The position numbers and the translations under genes are program-made. From positions 22,385-86,384 of the forward strand of contig CAJXEJ010000003.1 in assembly GCA_913052475.1 (NCBI GenBank): a stretch of 64,000 bases of DNA, read 5' to 3'. How positions within the stretch are numbered: position 1 is the first letter of the stretch; each line of letters opens with the position of its first letter. The notes below the pieces were generated by a model, which saw nothing but the letters and a program-made list of their open reading frames with translations, ran no database searches and was not told the DNA's origin. Below are positions 62,546-64,000 of the stretch, one piece after another. This stretch comes from an uncultured Dehalococcoidia bacterium. GTDB taxonomy: Bacteria; Chloroflexota; Dehalococcoidia; Lucifugimonadales; Lucifugimonadaceae.

Positions 62546-64000
62546 ATGACCCAATCTCCTTCAATTATTTATACGTGGACCGATGAGGCACCGGCACTTG
62601 CGACGCATGCGTTTCTCAAGACGATAAGTGCGTTCGTCAGGACTGCCGGAGTGGAGATAGAAACCCGTGACATTTCGCTTGCGGCGCGTGTTCTCGCACA
62701 GTTTCCGGAAGCGTTGGGCGATAAGGCTGTAGACGATGATCTCGCTGAGCTGGGTCGACTGGTAGAACTGCCAGAGGCGAACATCATCAAGCTTCCGAAC
62801 ATCAGCGCGTCTACGCCGCAGATGAAGGCTTGTATTGCCGAGCTTCAGATACTTGGATTCCCGCTACCCGAGTATCCAGACGATCCGGGAACGGATGCGG
62901 AGCGAGACGCTCGGGCACGCTATGGCAAGGCGATGGGTAGTGCGGTGAATCCGGTATTGCGGCAGGGCAATTCGGATCGTCGAGCGCCCATAGCCGTGAA
63001 GGACTTCGCACAGGCGAACCCACCAGCAATGAGTCCGTGGCCTGAAAATTCGAAAACCCATATTGCGACGATGTCGGACGGCGATTTTTTCCATAATGAG
63101 AAATCGATCACGGTGGCGGTCGATACAACAGCCAAAATTGAGCACGTTGCCGCAAATGGCAAGGTAACAACGTTGATGGAGTCGCTCCCGCTGCTGGCGG
63201 GTGAAGTGCTTGATGCAACGTTCATGAGCCGGAAGTCACTCGTGAGTTTTTTCAACGATCAGATTGAGGATGCGAATGAGCAGGACGTTCTGTATTCGTT
63301 GCATTTGAAGGCGACGATGATGAAAGTTTCCGATCCCATTATTTTTGGTCACGCGGTACGCACTTATTTTGGAAACTTGTTCACCAATCACGAGCCTGAG
63401 ATCAACGAATTAGGCGCCGATCCGAATAACGGCTTCGGTGACGTGTTGATCAAGCTTGCGGGACTTACCCGTGATCCCGAGGGGTTGATTGCCAGCGATA
63501 TCGCGAAAGACTTTGCGAACGGTCCTGGAATTGCGATGGTGGATTCACGGAAGGGCATCACAAATCTGCACGTGCCGAGTGATGTGATCATCGACGCGTC
63601 GATGCCACCGATGATCCGTGATTCGGGGCGGATGTGGAACGGCGATGGCGAACTGCAGGATGTGAAGGCGGTTATTCCTGATTCGACTTACGCAGGGATT
63701 TACGATGCGACGGTCAGGGATTGTCAAGAGAACGGTCAGCTCGATCCGGCGACGATGGGCAGTGTGCCAAACGTTGGGCTTATGGCGCAGAAGGCCGAGG
63801 AGTACGGTTCGCACGACAAAACCTTCGAGGTCGCGAGCAACGGTTTAATTCGGATCGCTGATGGATCGGGTTCGGTTCTGCTTGAGCACAGTGTCGAGCA
63901 GGGTGATATCTGGCGGGCGTGCCAGACAAAGGATGTTCCGATCAATGACTGGGTGAAGCTTGCTGTTCGACGAGCCCGAGCGACCGGTGCCCCCGCTGTT
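62546..64000 (+). CDS. icd: Monomeric NADP-dependent isocitrate dehydrogenase, N-terminal part (runs off the right edge)
   Basis: About 485 residues of a monomeric (type II, about 740-residue) isocitrate dehydrogenase. Typical segments are [109 protein letters not shown] and [13 protein letters not shown]. It makes 2-oxoglutarate and NADPH in the TCA cycle. ATG 62546 has no close ribosome binding site. The C-terminal part lies outside the window. The homodimeric Icd family is unrelated in sequence. Confidence 0.95.
   Translation, partial: MTQSPSIIYTWTDEAPALATHAFLKTISAFVRTAGVEIETRDISLAARVLAQFPEALGDKAVDDDLAELGRLVELPEANIIKLPNISASTPQMKACIAELQILGFPLPEYPDDPGTDAERDARARYGKAMGSAVNPVLRQGNSDRRAPIAVKDFAQANPPAMSPWPENSKTHIATMSDGDFFHNEKSITVAVDTTAKIEHVAANGKVTTLMESLPLLAGEVLDATFMSRKSLVSFFNDQIEDANEQDVLYSLHLKATMMKVSDPIIFGHAVRTYFGNLFTNHEPEINELGADPNNGFGDVLIKLAGLTRDPEGLIASDIAKDFANGPGIAMVDSRKGITNLHVPSDVIIDASMPPMIRDSGRMWNGDGELQDVKAVIPDSTYAGIYDATVRDCQENGQLDPATMGSVPNVGLMAQKAEEYGSHDKTFEVASNGLIRIADGSGSVLLEHSVEQGDIWRACQTKDVPINDWVKLAVRRARATGAPAV

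Overview
Organism. This looks like chromosomal DNA of an uncultured aerobic marine bacterium of the phylum Chloroflexota, most likely a Dehalococcoidia / SAR202-type lineage. That placement is an inference from gene content: an alternative complex III operon, a T-box leader with a terminator, an actinobacterial-style HtpX-PspAB pair, a DUF3090-SCO1664 pair, HadAB-type fatty-acid dehydratase genes and a TrpB2-family gene. No rRNA gene or tRNA was recognised, so the placement cannot be confirmed from the window alone.

Layout. 0-1.1 kb: the 5' part of citramalate synthase on the minus strand, behind an isoleucine-type T-box leader. 1.2-7.9 kb: DUF3090/SCO1664, a YcaQ-type glycosylase, a broken egtD, an inositol-phosphatase-like gene, htpX-pspAB and a degenerate amidotransferase. 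8-10.7 kb: gyrA with its terminator. 10.8-13.5 kb: a graveyard of an MMPL transporter, an AttH/CrtC-like gene and a glutamate dehydrogenase fragment around one intact glycosyltransferase. 13.6-15.6 kb: rplU-rpmA-rpmE and DUF1385. 15.6-19.9 kb: the minus-strand histidine operon hisH-hisA-methyltransferase-hisF-HAD-hisIE. 20.1-21.5 kb: an IscA/ErpA-type protein and YgfZ. 21.8-25.3 kb: a fatty-acid elongation cluster (hadA-hadB-plsX-fabG-fabL). 25.8-26.3 kb: gene debris. 26.3-31.3 kb: cytochrome c maturation (ccmH-ccmF-ccmI-like-unknown-tlpA). 31.4-39.5 kb: the alternative complex III operon. 39.9-40.4 kb: a dead GNAT gene. 40.5-42.4 kb: a collagen-like, propeller-like lipoprotein. 42.7-46.4 kb: a TrpB2-like gene lacking its catalytic lysine, then E1 alpha and beta of a 2-oxoacid dehydrogenase. 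46.7-49.3 kb: an HpcH/HpaI aldolase, DUF971 and a Gfo/Idh/MocA oxidoreductase. 49.7-54.4 kb: pxpABC (5-oxoprolinase) followed by gamma, biotin-carrier and beta parts of a sodium-pumping decarboxylase. 54.6-64 kb: a DapA-family aldolase, a TSUP permease, methylcitrate-cycle genes prpB-prpC-prpD, a ThDP enzyme, a cupin and the start of monomeric isocitrate dehydrogenase.

How it works together. The centre of the window is respiratory: the Ccm proteins mature the c-type haems that ActA (five CxxCH) and ActE (one CxxCH) of complex III need, and both operons run in the same direction. The right third is carbon catabolism that funnels small acids (5-oxoproline, propionate, 2-oxo acids) towards pyruvate, succinate and the TCA cycle. 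The left half is mostly housekeeping and amino-acid synthesis.

What stands out. (1) A TrpB2-family protein whose PLP lysine and catalytic glutamate positions are both replaced while its frame and fold sequence are kept. (2) At least five decayed genes or gene fragments sit between intact genes. (3) Decarboxylase beta/gamma/biotin-carrier genes without an alpha subunit are coupled to pxpABC. (4) ActB is split into two genes and two NrfD-type subunits lie side by side. No CRISPR array, transposase or integrase was seen.
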